In this document: positions 11,800 to 22,450 of the stretch, in pieces
Layout of the letters: the number at the start of each line of letters is the position of its first letter
How positions within the stretch are numbered: the first letter of the stretch is position 1
NCBI GenBank assembly: GCA_015680685.1
Contig: MNCI01004170.1
Span: 187,888 to 251,887 of the forward strand
DNA from: Gnetum montanum
Lineage: Eukaryota > Streptophyta > Gnetopsida > Gnetales > Gnetaceae
Length of the DNA: 64,000 bases
Direction of reading: 5' to 3'
The notes under the pieces: generated by a model
What the model was told of the DNA's origin: nothing
Database searches by the model: none
The model's input: the letters and a program-made list of their open reading frames with translations, nothing else
Translations under genes and position numbers: made by a program

Positions 11800-12240
11800 T
11801 AGTGTGTGGGGACTATTTCCTCAGTGTGTAAGCACTCTGGATTGCCATCACAGCATGTGGAACCCAAATCCCTAGCACGTGAAGGATTCTTGCCAAGTAT
11901 GAAGTTGGTTCAACGTAGTTTGATGACATCTAATGTATGTAAGATTAGTGTAAGGCTTGTTTGAGTGTCTTGGATTGAGTATTAGCAAGTTTGGACTGAG
12001 TTTTATCCTCCTAGACTTCCACACGTTAAGCCTACATGCTGCACAATGTGTGGAACATGGTGACCTAGCATGTTTAATCAAAATCCAATTTCCTTAGCTG
12101 ACAAGAATCAAGTTTTTGTCTAATCTTCCATCCCAGGGTTTATGGAACTTGTTGGAAAAGTCATTGACCATTCTAGGTATGGAAGGTTCTACCAAATAAT
12201 CCACCCACTATCCCCACATACTGCATCAAATATGAGGTTT
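11800..12240. repeat. CATGTG-type motif block in unit 1
   Basis: Motifs such as TAGTGTGTGGGGAC, CAGTGTGTAAGC, CAGCATGTGGAACCC, TAGCACGTGAAGG, CTACATGCTGCAC, AATGTGTGGAACATGG and CCCACATACTGC recur at 20-60 bp spacing. No sustained coding frame is convincing here. Confidence 0.6.
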
Positions 12241-12249
12241 AGGTTATGC

Positions 12250-13739
12250 ATTTATGTTAAGAAAAATATTTTGGCTTCAAGGATTTTTTCCACAAAGATT
12301 TGAATTTTTTTCTAAGGCTATTCACAACATTTTTGACCTAATTTTGGTGAAAAATGATCAAACTTTGACATTTTTTATATGCTCGTGAAATGTAAATTTT
12401 AGATTTGGACTCCATAGAATTATCTTATGAGGTTTTATGGTTGTACTAGAGGTGGAATCATGATTTTTGAAGTTTTAAAAAATTTTTATGAGTTTTCTTC
12501 CAACCTAGTGCATAATGTTTTTGGATTATTTTGCAATTTTTTCACCACTTGTGGGTAACATCCAAGGTCTTTGAAGGTTATTAATGTAGTGTAGAGGGGC
12601 CCTAGGTGAAATTTAGAAATTTTTTTGAACTTTTTGTTATTTTTCCTAAAGGTTTTACTATAGCTGTTTTACCATAAATTAGGTTTTCTTAGTGAAATTT
12701 TAAGTAATTCTAAGTTGGAATTCTAATTTTTAAAGAGTTGTTAGTATAACATTGGAGGAGGATTTGGGTTGACCTAGGCTTACCCCCAATGTTTAGAGTT
12801 AAAATAATTTTCAAATTTTTTTATGAATTTTTTTTGTAGCCATGGGTATTGCATTGATCTATTATAGTTTCTAGTATTGGGTTCTTGGGATTTTCTGGGT
12901 ATATTGATAGTGTTGGTCATCTTGGATTGGGTTTTGGGCTGTAGTGGAATTTTTCCTAGGTAGTTCAACCAACGTATGGCTTTTCTTGTGGTTGTTAGGC
13001 CATCTGGTGGGATGCTTTGGGATTTTTAATAGGTTTTAAATGGTAGCATATGGGTTCAATTATCTAGTGAAACTCATTTTTTAACTACCACTTCTCCTTG
13101 TATGTTCATTGATCCTAGTGTATGGGCCAATAACATGGCTTTGCTAGTATATCTTTTGAAAATTCTATCGCATAAGGCATTAATGCTATCAATTTGGTTC
13201 ACTAGTTATCTTGAAATTTGGTTTCATGCTAACTTTTTATGTTAATGTGTCTTTTTAACTTTGCACACAAACTATTTGTAGAAATTTCCATTTTTGGTTT
13301 TCATGGTAAGTGTTTGTTAAAATGCTAAAAGGCTAAACTTTGGTTCATGTTAAAGTTGGAATTAGTGAATTTGGTCATCTTGTATATTTTTTATGAATTT
13401 TTGATACCAATGATGGCACTATAGGTGTTTTTCTTGGTTTTGATGTTGTCAAATTTTGTCTTAATGCTCTTGTGTTTTCTTATGGCTATGATTTGATTAT
13501 GTAGGTCATTGTTCAAACCCCATCTGATCATTGTTGAATTAGTAGGAATTCTATGCTCCATGGGGATGGCTACATAGAATAGTGTATATACAAGAATATT
13601 GCTCCATGGGAATTCTTAGCATACTTGCTCCAAAACTTTAGTATGATCATGTGATCATACTTGGCTATGGATGTTGTGGTTGTGATTGTATATACTCTTT
13701 TACTAGGATCTACTAGCTGTATTGTGAGGTTCATGGTTG
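12250..13739. repeat. AT-rich block of unit 1
   Basis: Non-coding AT-rich DNA homologous to 20080-21840. Shared landmarks are ACTCCATAGA, GGTAGCATATGGGTTC versus GATAGCATATGGGCTC, CAACGTATG, AATGCTATCAAT and GATCA(T/C)ACTTGG. In unit 2 the equivalent block sits between the first plus-strand exon and the later exons, so it is intron-like there. Unit 1 lacks the exon. Confidence 0.6.
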
Positions 13740-14220
13740 ATAACCCTGATACCCAAGTATGATATTATGTTGCACTAAATGTGGGTCAAGTCTTGGCATA
13801 TCTTCATATAACCAAGAAAAGGCTTTAATGTTATCTTGAAGGACCTTGGTAATGTCTTAGGCCATCTAGGTTCTAGTGAGGAACTTACTTTTAGTGGTTT
13901 CTCCTCACCATTGTGGGTTGTAATAGGAATTTTAACTAAAGAGTTCTCTGTAATGTGTTCGACCTCTAGATCAAGAGTTTTGACAAGGTATTCAAGCCAA
14001 TCTAGGAACTTCTCTATTAAGACTGTATGATCGAATAGGCTCCTAGGTTCAAAATATAAGCATTCAAGGTCAATAATATTTCAACATCATCATAAGGTTC
14101 ATTCAAGTTGAAGGGTAGGTTAAATTGTACCCATGTATCCATGATTTAATCCTACATGTTAACAAAAGCACATTAATTAGCATATTTATTGCATAATTGT
14201 AAAACCATGCTAAAATAATG
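13740..14220 (-). pseudogene. Second copy of the Tat pre-RT linker
   Basis: This closely follows 10950-11420 along its whole length on the same strand (for example ATGTGGGTCAAGTCTTGGCA versus GTGGGTCAAGACCTAGCA, and CATTCAAGGTCAAT in both). It contains no RT. It starts exactly where the AT-rich block of unit 1 ends, which marks the tandem junction. Confidence 0.7.
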
Positions 14221-14379
14221 CAAAATATTACAACACTAAAGCATAACATAGCTGAACAGGATCAAAACAATGTAGAAAAAGGAAAAATAAGGCTAAGTAA
14301 GGTCATAACATGATAAATTAAGATTGAAGAAGATATATTGAGATGCAAAAAGTTGGAATAAGGACCAAATGATGCTCAA

Positions 14380-14850
14380 TAAGGGCCAAGTGAAGTTGAA
14401 ATCATGGAAAATGTTGCTAAATGAGGTTGAATAAGGTCTTAATGATGTCAAATGATGCAAAATGGAATAAAATGAGGTTAAATGATGTCAAAAATGATGT
14501 GAAATAATACCAAATGAAGTCAAAATGGTGTGAGATGATGTAAAATGATGCCAAATGACATTAAATGATGGAAAAATGATACCAAATGATATTGAATGAT
14601 GGAAAAAATAGTGAAAAATATTGTCGAATGACATTAAAATGATGTTGAATGACATTGAATGACATCAAATGATGTTGAAATGATGAAAAATGTTATCAAA
14701 TGGTGTGAAAATGATACAAAATGATGTTGAATGACATCAACTAATTTGTAATTACATCAAATGACATTAAAATGATGAAAAATAATGTTGGATGATGTCA
14801 AATAATACCAAATGATATCAAATGATGTAGAAGGAGGTCAAGAAAGGTCA
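14380..14850. repeat. Degenerate minisatellite, about 10-13 bp units (AAATGATGTC / AAATGACATT)
   Basis: More than 30 imperfect copies of AAATGATGTCA, AAATGACATTA, GAATGACATCA and AAATGATACCA follow one another. Many units contain TGATGTCA or TGACATCA, which are complements of each other, so the array is rich in small inverted repeats. Unit 1 has about one such stretch at the equivalent place, so the array expanded after the duplication or collapsed in unit 1. Confidence 0.85.
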
Positions 14851-14879
14851 AACAAGGTGAAGCAAGGTTGATAATAATA

Positions 14880-15180
14880 TTAAATAATAATATTTATTTT
14901 TAGGTGATATTATGGTCAAAATAAAGGAAAACCTAGCAAAAATAAATCATAAATTATGAAAAATTAAAAATCTAGTGAAAATAAATTATAAATTATTAAA
15001 ATAAGTAAAAATATGGAGAAAACAAGCTGTAAATTGTTAAAATAAGTGAAAAAGCTTTCAGAAATAGCTAAAATAAGAAAAGATCTTGTAAAAATAGTCA
15101 AAATAAGTAAAAATCTTATGAAAACTGCTATAAAATGCTAGAAAAAATGGTTTTTTGTTGTCAAAATAATTAAAAAGCTA
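14880..15180. repeat. A-rich degenerate tandem repeat
   Basis: Repeated wording of AAAATAAGTAAAAAT, AATAAATTATAAATTAT and AGCTAAAATAAG, at roughly 30-40 bp spacing. No coding potential. Confidence 0.6.
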
Positions 15181-15189
15181 AAAATTGGT

Positions 15190-15330
15190 ATACCCAATGT
15201 GTGTGGACCATCTCATCAATGTGTGAGCTTCTTGTCTTGTATTCCCAATGTGTAAGGCCTATGTAGGTAGTGTATGAGTTAGGATATTCAAATCAAAAGT
15301 TTGTTTGTATTCCATACATTGGCCCACATG
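15190..15330. repeat. CATGTG-type motif block, left part in unit 2
   Basis: Contains CAATGTGTGTGGACC, CAATGTGTGAGC, CAATGTGTAAGGCC and GGCCCACATGTTG. It appears to continue at 18450 beyond the insertion. Confidence 0.5.
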
Positions 15331-15339
15331 TTGTTGTTG

Positions 15340-16490
15340 GCGACTGTTTGGGACGCGACGACCAACAAGTGTCCTTGAACAGGATTTAGGTGCTTGCTGG
15401 TCTTCTGGCAACACCAAGGCCTGGATACCTCCAAATAGACTCAGTAGTTAATGTGAGTATGTGTGTGTGTGCTGTTGCGGTGTGCTGTTGTGAAAAATGA
15501 AAAGATTGGGTTGTGTGTAAAACTATAAATGACTTATCTTAAAGNNNNNNNNNNNNNNNNNNNNNNNNNNNNNNNNNNNNNNNNNNNNNNNNNNNNNNNN
15601 NNNNNNNNNNNNATATCACGTAGGAGACTCTATTTTGACTAGATAATAGATGTCAACAATTGCATTCAACAGAACCTTCAAAAGACTTGACAATTTTTGA
15701 TTGAAATACCACAGAGATTCACTTTAAAAATAAAAGAAGCTATTTTGTTCCTATCAAAATACCAAAGATTTTCTAAACCCTCTTGACTGTTGAATCGTTC
15801 AACGGCTTGACTACATGCAGAGGCTCTCTTACAACAATCTCAATAGCAGTTCTTATACATTGCACAATAATAAAATTCACTACTAAAATGCTCTTAAGGC
15901 TTTCAAACACAAGCTCTTCTATGGAAAAATTTTAATAGAAATTTTCTATCATGCAACAAGAACAATAAGAGCAATCTAAAAATCCCAAAATTACTTGCCA
16001 AGCATGATACTATCTAAACCACTAGCTAAACAATCTAAACAAAATAAAAAATAATAAGCATAACTCACAGGACTATGACAAAGAGGCTGAAATGTTGTCT
16101 TTAGCAAGTCATCTTGCAAGCAATCTTCCTCCAAGACCCCCCAAGAGTGTGTTTTTTTTCTTTTAACCCTTGAAGCCTTTTTATAGGATCTCATAGGTAA
16201 TTAGATATTCCAAAATATCTTGGGTAACTTCTCTCCCAAGTAAGGAAGTTATAACTTGCCCAACAAGTTAGGGAATTATAACTTATACATGAAGTTAGGA
16301 GAAAATCATGCTAACATTGGCATGTGTCTTTACAAATATTACAAATATTTCTTTTATAAGTAACAACCCATATAATAATTTTTTAAGAAAATAAATCTAA
16401 GATCTCCATACTATAAGAGCTTCATACAATTTTCATTTTCATTTTATTTAGGATTTTAATTATTAAATATCATTAAGCTCTAGTAATTCT
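15340..16490 (-). repeat. Terminal-repeat fragment of family C
   Basis: This matches 43269-44633 along its length. Shared landmarks include TTTAGGTGCTTG(C/T)TGGTCTT, GGCAACAC, ATACCTCCAAATA, TTGGGTTGTGTGT versus TTGGGTTGTGTAT, ATACTATCTAAACCA and TGATGTCTTTAGCAA versus TGTTGTCTTTAGCAA. It contains the second N gap. No internal coding region adjoins it here, so it could be a solo LTR. The end near 16490 is approximate. Confidence 0.6.
15545..15612. other. Assembly gap (68 N)
   Basis: A run of N inside the family C terminal-repeat fragment. Confidence 0.99.
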
Positions 16491-16789
16491 CAGGATCAGG
16501 CTGTACTAAGAAAGTAATTCAGCATCCACCTTAGTGTAGATGTTGGTGGAGGCGGCTGCATGATCTTTAAAATCAATAAAGCCGATCCTTGCAAATTTTT
16601 GATGCTGTATAATTAAATCATATGCATTTTATATCCATGTAAAATTTGTTGCTGGCTTCCTTGGAAAAATGAAGTTCACTAAAAAAAGAAATTTGAATAC
16701 GGTGGTGGTTACTTGGCGTCGTTACAGGAGGTGCTTCAATCAGCAACACATCATCTCTGTCATCTCCTAGTAATCGATTCTTCCTTCCT

Positions 16790-16893
16790 TGATAACCAAC
16801 TGGTAGCGAGCGATTGATCTTCGCATGTTTAAGAACACCTCTAAATGTGAAGGTGTCAGGCCTAAACAACCTGATTTTTGCAAATAGTTTCAA
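16790..16893 (-). pseudogene. PPR-like gene fragment
   Basis: The minus strand reads RLFRPDTFTFRGVLKHAKIN followed by RSLPVGYQ, matching the F-x-PDxxTFxxVLKACAxLxxLxxGxQ wording of plant pentatricopeptide repeats. Only about one repeat is present; the frame then continues into unrelated sequence. Base composition here is visibly richer in GC than the flanking repeats. PPR proteins act in organelle RNA processing; this scrap cannot. Confidence 0.5.
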
Positions 16894-17006
16894 ATTATTC
16901 CGCCCTATGCCGATCTCAGCTAGAACCGTATATCAACTACCACCACAAAACAAGGCCCTGTTGCTGCATCCGATAATGTTTCTGTGTGGTGTTCAGTTGC
17001 TGCCAC

Positions 17007-17127
17007 CATGTGCCATCTCTAAGAGTGCCCCAGTATACAGAGGCCAGGATGCTAGAACCCAGCAGCTTGTTGATGTTAAATTCTCCAGTGGCTTCGCTAA
17101 TGTCTTTGTACGAGAACCAATTTCATA
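17007..17127 (-). pseudogene. Receptor-like kinase fragment (start of kinase domain)
   Basis: The minus strand reads SYKDISEATGEFNINKLLGS followed by SILASVYWGTLRDGT. This matches the SYxELxEATxxFxxxNLLGxGSFGSVYxGxLxDGT start of plant LRR receptor-kinase domains, including an altered glycine-rich loop (GSSILASVYW in place of GxGxFGxVY). The frame is lost after DGT. It lies next to the PPR-like scrap on the same strand, so the two host fragments are joined. Confidence 0.6.
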
Positions 17128-17379
17128 GTTCTTGGAATCTAAATGAGTGTTTTTCACGGATGTGCAAGCAGGTAGTTGTACCCATTTTCCATAGAGCTTT
17201 GGATTTTCAGTGTGAATCATCTTACCAATTTCTGTTGGTAGTTAATGTTGGGGGTGATTGCAACGGGGAGAGAAACGCTGCAGAAGTCAGGGAGGGCTTG
17301 CGCCTTTTTAAGCAAAGGACGAAGAGCGAGGGCCAGATTTTTTTTAGACAAATGCACACGTGTCACTGCTCAGGGGTGC

Positions 17380-17985
17380 TATGAGTAGCTACACTTAGAG
17401 AGTGCAAGTCTGAGCAACACATACTAGAAGGCTTGGCTTCATTGCCAAGCAAGAAATCACGGCATTAGCCCATATTTAGGGCAACCTGTACACATGACAC
17501 CGCCACTTCTGCCATGCTCATCCATGCACATACAACAACAAAAACAAGAGAAACCATCCATTTCCTTCCCTCTGCCTTTCCCATATCTTTCTCTTTATCT
17601 CTCTTTTCTTTAGTTGGTTTATATTTATCCAGGCCTTGGCATCATGGTGTAGGTGAGACAGGTGCCAAATCAAGAGTTTGTGAACTACCGCATTATGCTT
17701 TTCATCATCACGTTGCTAGGGATGAGGGTAATCAGGTGATGCATGAGCGTAGCAGGTTCCATCACCGTCGTTGAAGAATGAAAATTTCTGCCATTTGGAT
17801 TTTGTGAAAACAATGCAGTAAAAACGAACTTCACTGTTCCATCACTCTCTTTTGCTTATTACTGTCCACTAGTCTGTCATTCAGCAATAACGTAATATGC
17901 TTCTGATTTTCATTTATTTTCAAAGAATATTTTTGTTTTACATTTTCATGGATTTGGTTTCTGAATTCCAATTTATGTAAAATTT
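17380..17985. other. No gene recognised; GC-richer non-repeat sequence
   Basis: The sequence has a pyrimidine-rich stretch (about 17555-17610) and an open plus-strand frame at 17514-17774 without recognisable domains. It could be promoter or intron sequence carried with the neighbouring fragments. Confidence 0.3.
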
Positions 17986-17991
17986 CACAGA

Positions 17992-18140
17992 AGCCAGTGA
18001 TCTTGTAGTTAATGCCTTTGGTAATCTTCTTGATTTTTCAAAGGGGAGGCTTTTGGATGTGGATATGGGCATTATTGCTACAAATAAGACATTGATGCCT
18101 CTTCTCCTCAAGGCAGTTCAGAAAGCTACAAATAATTGAT
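17992..18140 (+). pseudogene. Exon-like fragment of an unidentified host gene
   Basis: After a splice-acceptor-like TTTCACAG (ending 17991), the plus strand encodes EASDLVVNAFGNLLDFSKGR, then LLDVDMGIIATNKTLMPLLL and KAVQKATNN before a stop. The helical, leucine-rich wording looks like real protein (HEAT/ARM-like is a guess) and has no internal stop. I do not recognise the parent gene. Orientation is opposite to the PPR and kinase scraps. Confidence 0.4.
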
Positions 18141-18449
18141 TTTTAAAACAATTATTTCTAAAGATAAATGGAAAGAAACTATAGAACATGACCAAACATC
18201 TCTATTAAAAATAGCATCTTAATAACATCATGGAAAAATAGCATTTCCAATACTTCTTTGGTGAAAAGTGCTAATAATATATCGATGAGTACATGATTTG
18301 TATACTGGATATAATAGCCTTTCTCTGATCATTTTTCTTTCTTTTTTAGATCAGATGCTATTTCTCTTTTTCTACAAACTAAAATTCTTGCCACTTCTCC
18401 AACTGCATAAACCTTTAATCATGCCAACCTGTTCCATGAAATAGCAAAA

Positions 18450-19790
18450 ATGTGCCAACAGTTGTCACAATGTGTGGGGCTGGGATCCCTAAAATGTGGA
18501 CATTTCCAGGCTAAATTTCAATGTGTGGGATCTATATCCCTATCCTGTAAGCAACTCAAACTAGGTTTTGGGCATGTGGAACCCATGAGGGTACCTTGTC
18601 ATCATTTTGAATCAAGTCTTTCACATGTGGAACCAACAAGGATAGCTTATGACCACTTTGGATCAAGTATTTAACATGTGGAATCCATCTTGGTAGTGTT
18701 TGAGCAATTTTTGACTTGATTATTTTTGCTATAGGCTTCACACATGGGCCCACATGCTACCACAACATGTGGGGCTTGATCCTCCAACATGTGGAACTTA
18801 GGATGCTAGTTTTTGAGTTGTATTGACCAAGTTTAGAGCTTGTTGATGTCTACATGTTGGCACATACACTATCACATTGTGTGGGATAGGCTTTTCCAAT
18901 GTGTGGAATCAAAACTCAGTTCTAGTAGCTTGGAAAGGTTAAGATATTGCTTAGTTTTCTATCCTAGGTCTTGTGGAGTCCACCATGCAACTTATGAGAA
19001 ATTTTATGCATGATGAATCTTTATATAAGCTTCACATGTTTCTCCACATGATACCATAGCATGTGGAATAGTTGCTTCAATGTGTGAGATATAACTTAGC
19101 ATTTTATGGAAATTTTAGACTAGGGTTTTGGCTTCTTCAGGCTTTCATGACTATGTCTAGGATATGGTGAGAGATTTGCAATTTTGTTTGGCCATATCAA
19201 GTAAGGTATGGGCTATATGGATCAAGATAAGACATGGTGAGGATTTACATGGTATCCCACATGCTACTACATCATATGGGAGTTGAATCCCTAGTGTGTG
19301 GACAATCTTGCCTCAATTCCTAGTTTTTTGGATGGGTTTTTGACTTGTTGAAAAATTTTGGAATGTTCTAAGATTTTCTAAGGCCCACCAGGCAGTTTAT
19401 GGGTAGTTTTGGCAAGGGGGAAGATTTGTGAAGGCTTAACATGTTGGCCCACATGCTTCAATAGCATGTGGGATAGGCTTTCCAAGCATGTGGGTACTTT
19501 GGAGTTGAATTCCAACATGCAAGGCATCTTGGTGTTTCTTCCCAAAGCCTGTGGGGCCCACACATGGTTGAGTAAATCCCAAGTTAAAATCTCAAGTAAA
19601 TTTCAATATGTAAAGATTATTTCTCCATATATTTTCCAACCACAACATGTGGAAGGTATTTCTTAGCATGTAGAGGATTTCATTGTGAACATGTGAGGCA
19701 ATGTGAGAAAATTTTGACACCCAAAACCCCAACATTGGAGCTAGTTTTCTTCTCAATCTACTAAGTGTGGGGCATAGCATCTAAAGTGGT
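18450..19790. repeat. Main CATGTG-type motif array
   Basis: I count roughly two dozen occurrences of CATGTGG(A/G)(A/G), CAATGTGTGG or the complement CCCACATG(C/T)T, often followed by AACCC or GGATCC-like wording and spaced 20-100 bp. Examples start near 18468, 18519, 18573, 18622, 18675, 18738, 18764, 18788, 19052, 19257, 19447, 19466, 19484 and 19645. Open frames on both strands through it are low-complexity shadows of the motif. Confidence 0.75.
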
Positions 19791-19920
19791 GATTGAAAAC
19801 AAAATTTCCAACATTTTTTAGTAATCTTGGCTTCCATTCATCCCTATATACAATGTTGTTATAGTAGAGGAAGAGATTTTGGGCTTTGTTTTGCAGTAAA
19901 ACTCATGAATCTCGGCCACC

Positions 19921-20073
19921 ATGGTGAAGAAGACTAGATTGACTAGAAAAAACCAAGCTTTGGATGAGGAAGAGGAGGATATACGCATTGTTTCTAGGAT
20001 TTCAGATCCTTCTATAGGTGAAGGATCTTTGTCAAGGACTACTAGGTACCAATCTTCATCAAGGATCTTCTGA
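19921..20073 (+). pseudogene. First exon of the plus-strand antisense gene-like unit
   Basis: The ATG sits in GCCACCATGG, an optimal translation-start context. It opens 50 codons rich in Arg, Lys, Glu and Ser: MVKKTRLTRKNQALDEEEED, then RIVSRISDPSIGEGSLSRTT and a TGA. A donor-like ATAG/GTGAAG occurs at about 20018. The following 1.9 kb is AT-rich and lacks an open frame. It fits a short basic/acidic N-terminal exon; the protein family is unknown. It lies on the strand opposite to the surrounding pol genes. Confidence 0.4.
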
Positions 20074-20079
20074 TTTTTG

Positions 20080-21840
20080 AGAAATTTGTAAAAATGTTTT
20101 TTTAGTCTTAAGCTTGCTTTGATTGAAATTTTTCATTCTAACTACACTAAATTAAAGTTTTAGGTTTATGGATCATGCTAGTAGTAAATTTTGAATTTTT
20201 ATGCATCTTATAATAGATATTTGAGTTTTTTCCCACACTTACACATAATGTTTTTGCCCTAGTTTTACTAGTTTCAAGAAAAGTTCAACATTTTTTCTAG
20301 CCTATCTACAATGCAATTTTCAAGTTCTGACTCCATAGATCTATTATTTATGGTTTTTTGGTTTATCTAAAAATGGAACCAAATTTTTAAATTTTTATGA
20401 TGTTTTTTCCTACCTAGTTTTCAGTGTTCTAGCTTGTTTTCTCAAAAATTTGCAATTTTTCCATGGAAAACTAACATTGTTTGGATTTTTATGGGCACTT
20501 GTGGTCAAAGTCTAAGGCTCTTGGATATGGTAGATGTAGTGTAGGATGCTCCTAGATAAATTTTGGAATTTTTTATATTTTTTTCAATTTTTTTTTATTT
20601 TTACTGTATTCATTTCACTGCAAATTATGGTTTTTGCAATGAAAATTCAATGAAATTCTGGTTTACACTTGGTTTTCTTGCACCTATAAATGTAGCAGTG
20701 GAGATTAATTTGAGTTTTTCTAGGTATGTTCTATACATATAAATTTAAAAATATTTTTAAAAAAAATTTAAAATATTTTTGCTAACCCTAGGAATTGTGT
20801 TGGTCAGTGCGAACTTCAATTGAAGAATTTTACAATTTTAGTGGCTAGAATTGACAATGTGGGGTACCTACTAGGAATTTTTTTGGCCACTGTGAAATTT
20901 TTTTCCAAGTACTATGGCCAACGTATGATACTCCTTAGGCTTCATAGGGTAGTGTACTAGGGGTCTTGGGGTTTTGCATAGGGAAGAATGATAGCATATG
21001 GGCTCTACAAGCCAAGAAAACTTATATTTTTTCACTTCCATTTTCCCCACATTCCTAGCGTATGAGCCTTGCTTGGATAATTTTAGCACTATTTTTTTTT
21101 GGAAACTTTCGTACACTAAACTCCAATGCTATCAATCTTGGGCTTCTAGTTTTGTTAAATATTGGGTTCATGTCAACTATTTGTGGTAATGCTTATTTTA
21201 GGGCCTTACATGCCAATTGTTTGTAAAAATGTCAAACTAGTTTTCCACAAGGGTAAATTGATTTGTTTTGATGTAAAAAGATTGTCAAACTATCCAATCT
21301 AATTTTTCTATGTTTTTTGGCTATTAACATGACAAATTTAGCTCTTTTACTATGTGAATTGAAGTATAAAAGACTAAGTTTTAACTTGCATTATGAAGGT
21401 AGTTGCATTGAAAAATTTGATCATTTTTTAAGTTTTGTGTAAAATGGAAACATTGCCATCCTAGAAGTTGTTTTATTTGAATCATTTGATCAATTTAATT
21501 TTTTCTATAATTTAATTTGATCAATGTGGTTATATGGCTATGTATAGGGCATTTCTAAAATCTACCCTGATTGTCGTTGAGTTAGTGAGGATCTTATCTT
21601 GCATGGGGATGACTACATAAAATAGCTTAAACGTCGATATAAATCCCAAAAATAACATCTCAATATGATTTAGACTTGGCACCCAAGAATTCCTAATGTA
21701 CCTTCTTCATCACTACAGTGTGATTATGTGATCACACTTGGTTGTAGATGTTGCAGTCTTAATCATAGAGACTCTCATGATGAGGTCTTCTAACTACATC
21801 TTGTAGTTCATGATGGATGATGCTAACACTTAGAGAGAAA
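20080..21840. repeat. AT-rich block of unit 2 (intron-like)
   Basis: Homologous to 12250-13739 (see shared landmarks there). It contains many poly-T tracts, as plant introns and retroelement UTRs do. No reading frame is supported. Confidence 0.55.
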
Positions 21841-21852
21841 TAACATGAAAAA

Positions 21853-22380
21853 ATGGCTCATATTTGGTGGAAGTTTGATGATTATCCTAGATATGGAAGA
21901 TGCCTAAGTATTCATAGTACAATGCTAATAACACCTTGATACTGGTTCACTACATAAATACCCTATTCTAAAATCTATCAGGAACTATCTACCTACTACA
22001 AGCATAAGCTTGGTTTCAAGGTGATATGTTTTATCTATTTTTGATTTTATTATTGTTCATTATAATTATGTTGGTGCTTCATTCTTGTAGGTATAAGGTA
22101 AATCATGGAGGATTAGAGAGAAATGATCAAACTTTATTGGTGACCCATATAGCTTTGAACGAGTTTAAATAGGGTGATGTCATCAGGGTTCAAGTGCTTG
22201 ACTAGCTTGGTGATGATTTTGGTAGGTGTGTTATGTAGTATTCTTGCGTATACCAAATATGTATAGCTACCAATCATGCATACAGATGGTGGGATCATTG
22301 AGATCTAGGAGTATGTATGTTAGTTTAGGCTAAGGCTTTATATTTTCCTAAGCCTAGTTAGTGAAAGTTGATTAAATGTG
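21853..22380 (+). pseudogene. Middle exons of the plus-strand gene-like unit, degraded
   Basis: An ATG at 21853 opens MAHIWWKFDDYPRYGRCLSI. After an acceptor-like TTCTTGTAG (ending 22090) the frame reads YKVNHGGLERNDQTLLVTHI, ALNEFK-stop-GDVIRVQVLD, and a later piece with LGDDFGRCVM. Most interruptions are TAG, where Gln would fit. Exact exon limits are uncertain. Confidence 0.35.
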
Positions 22381-22450
22381 GTAAATGTTTTTATAATTTT
22401 TGGTCTTTTATTTTATTTTGAGGCTAATAGGTTAACTATGTTGTGCTATA

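Larger units (their letters stand above)
10950..13739 (-). repeat. Tandem unit 1 (linker, A-rich block, CATGTG block, AT-rich block)
   Basis: The order is pre-RT linker (10950-11420), short A-rich spacer with one ACGATGTCACATGATACCAAAT-like stretch (near 11560), CATGTG motif block (11800-12240) and an AT-rich block (12250-13739). The same order recurs immediately afterwards as unit 2. Shared landmarks include GTGGGTCAAG, AGTGAGGAACTTA, GGTCAAGAGTTTT/GATCAAGAGTTTT in the linker, and CATGGGGATG plus TGATCATGTGATCATACTTGG near the end of the AT-rich block. Confidence 0.7.
13740..21840 (-). repeat. Tandem unit 2, interrupted at about 15330-18440
   Basis: It holds linker (13740-14220), expanded minisatellite and A-rich repeats (14380-15180), CATGTG block (15190-15330, resuming 18450-19790) and AT-rich block (20080-21840). 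The interruption holds a family C terminal-repeat fragment and host-gene scraps. Its right side also holds an exon (19921-20073) that is not in unit 1. Confidence 0.6.

Noticed and set aside
16540-16620. RNA-recognition-motif fragment (minus strand ARIGFIDFKDHAAAS)
   Set aside because: It resembles an RNP1 segment but is too short and unsupported by neighbours.
16814-17384. Plus-strand frames of 104 and 132 codons
   Set aside because: They lie antisense to the PPR-like and kinase-like fragments and have no domain of their own.
18450-19790. Several open frames and a possible CRISPR-like array
   Set aside because: The motif spacing is irregular, repeats are short and degenerate, and this is plant nuclear DNA; no CRISPR.
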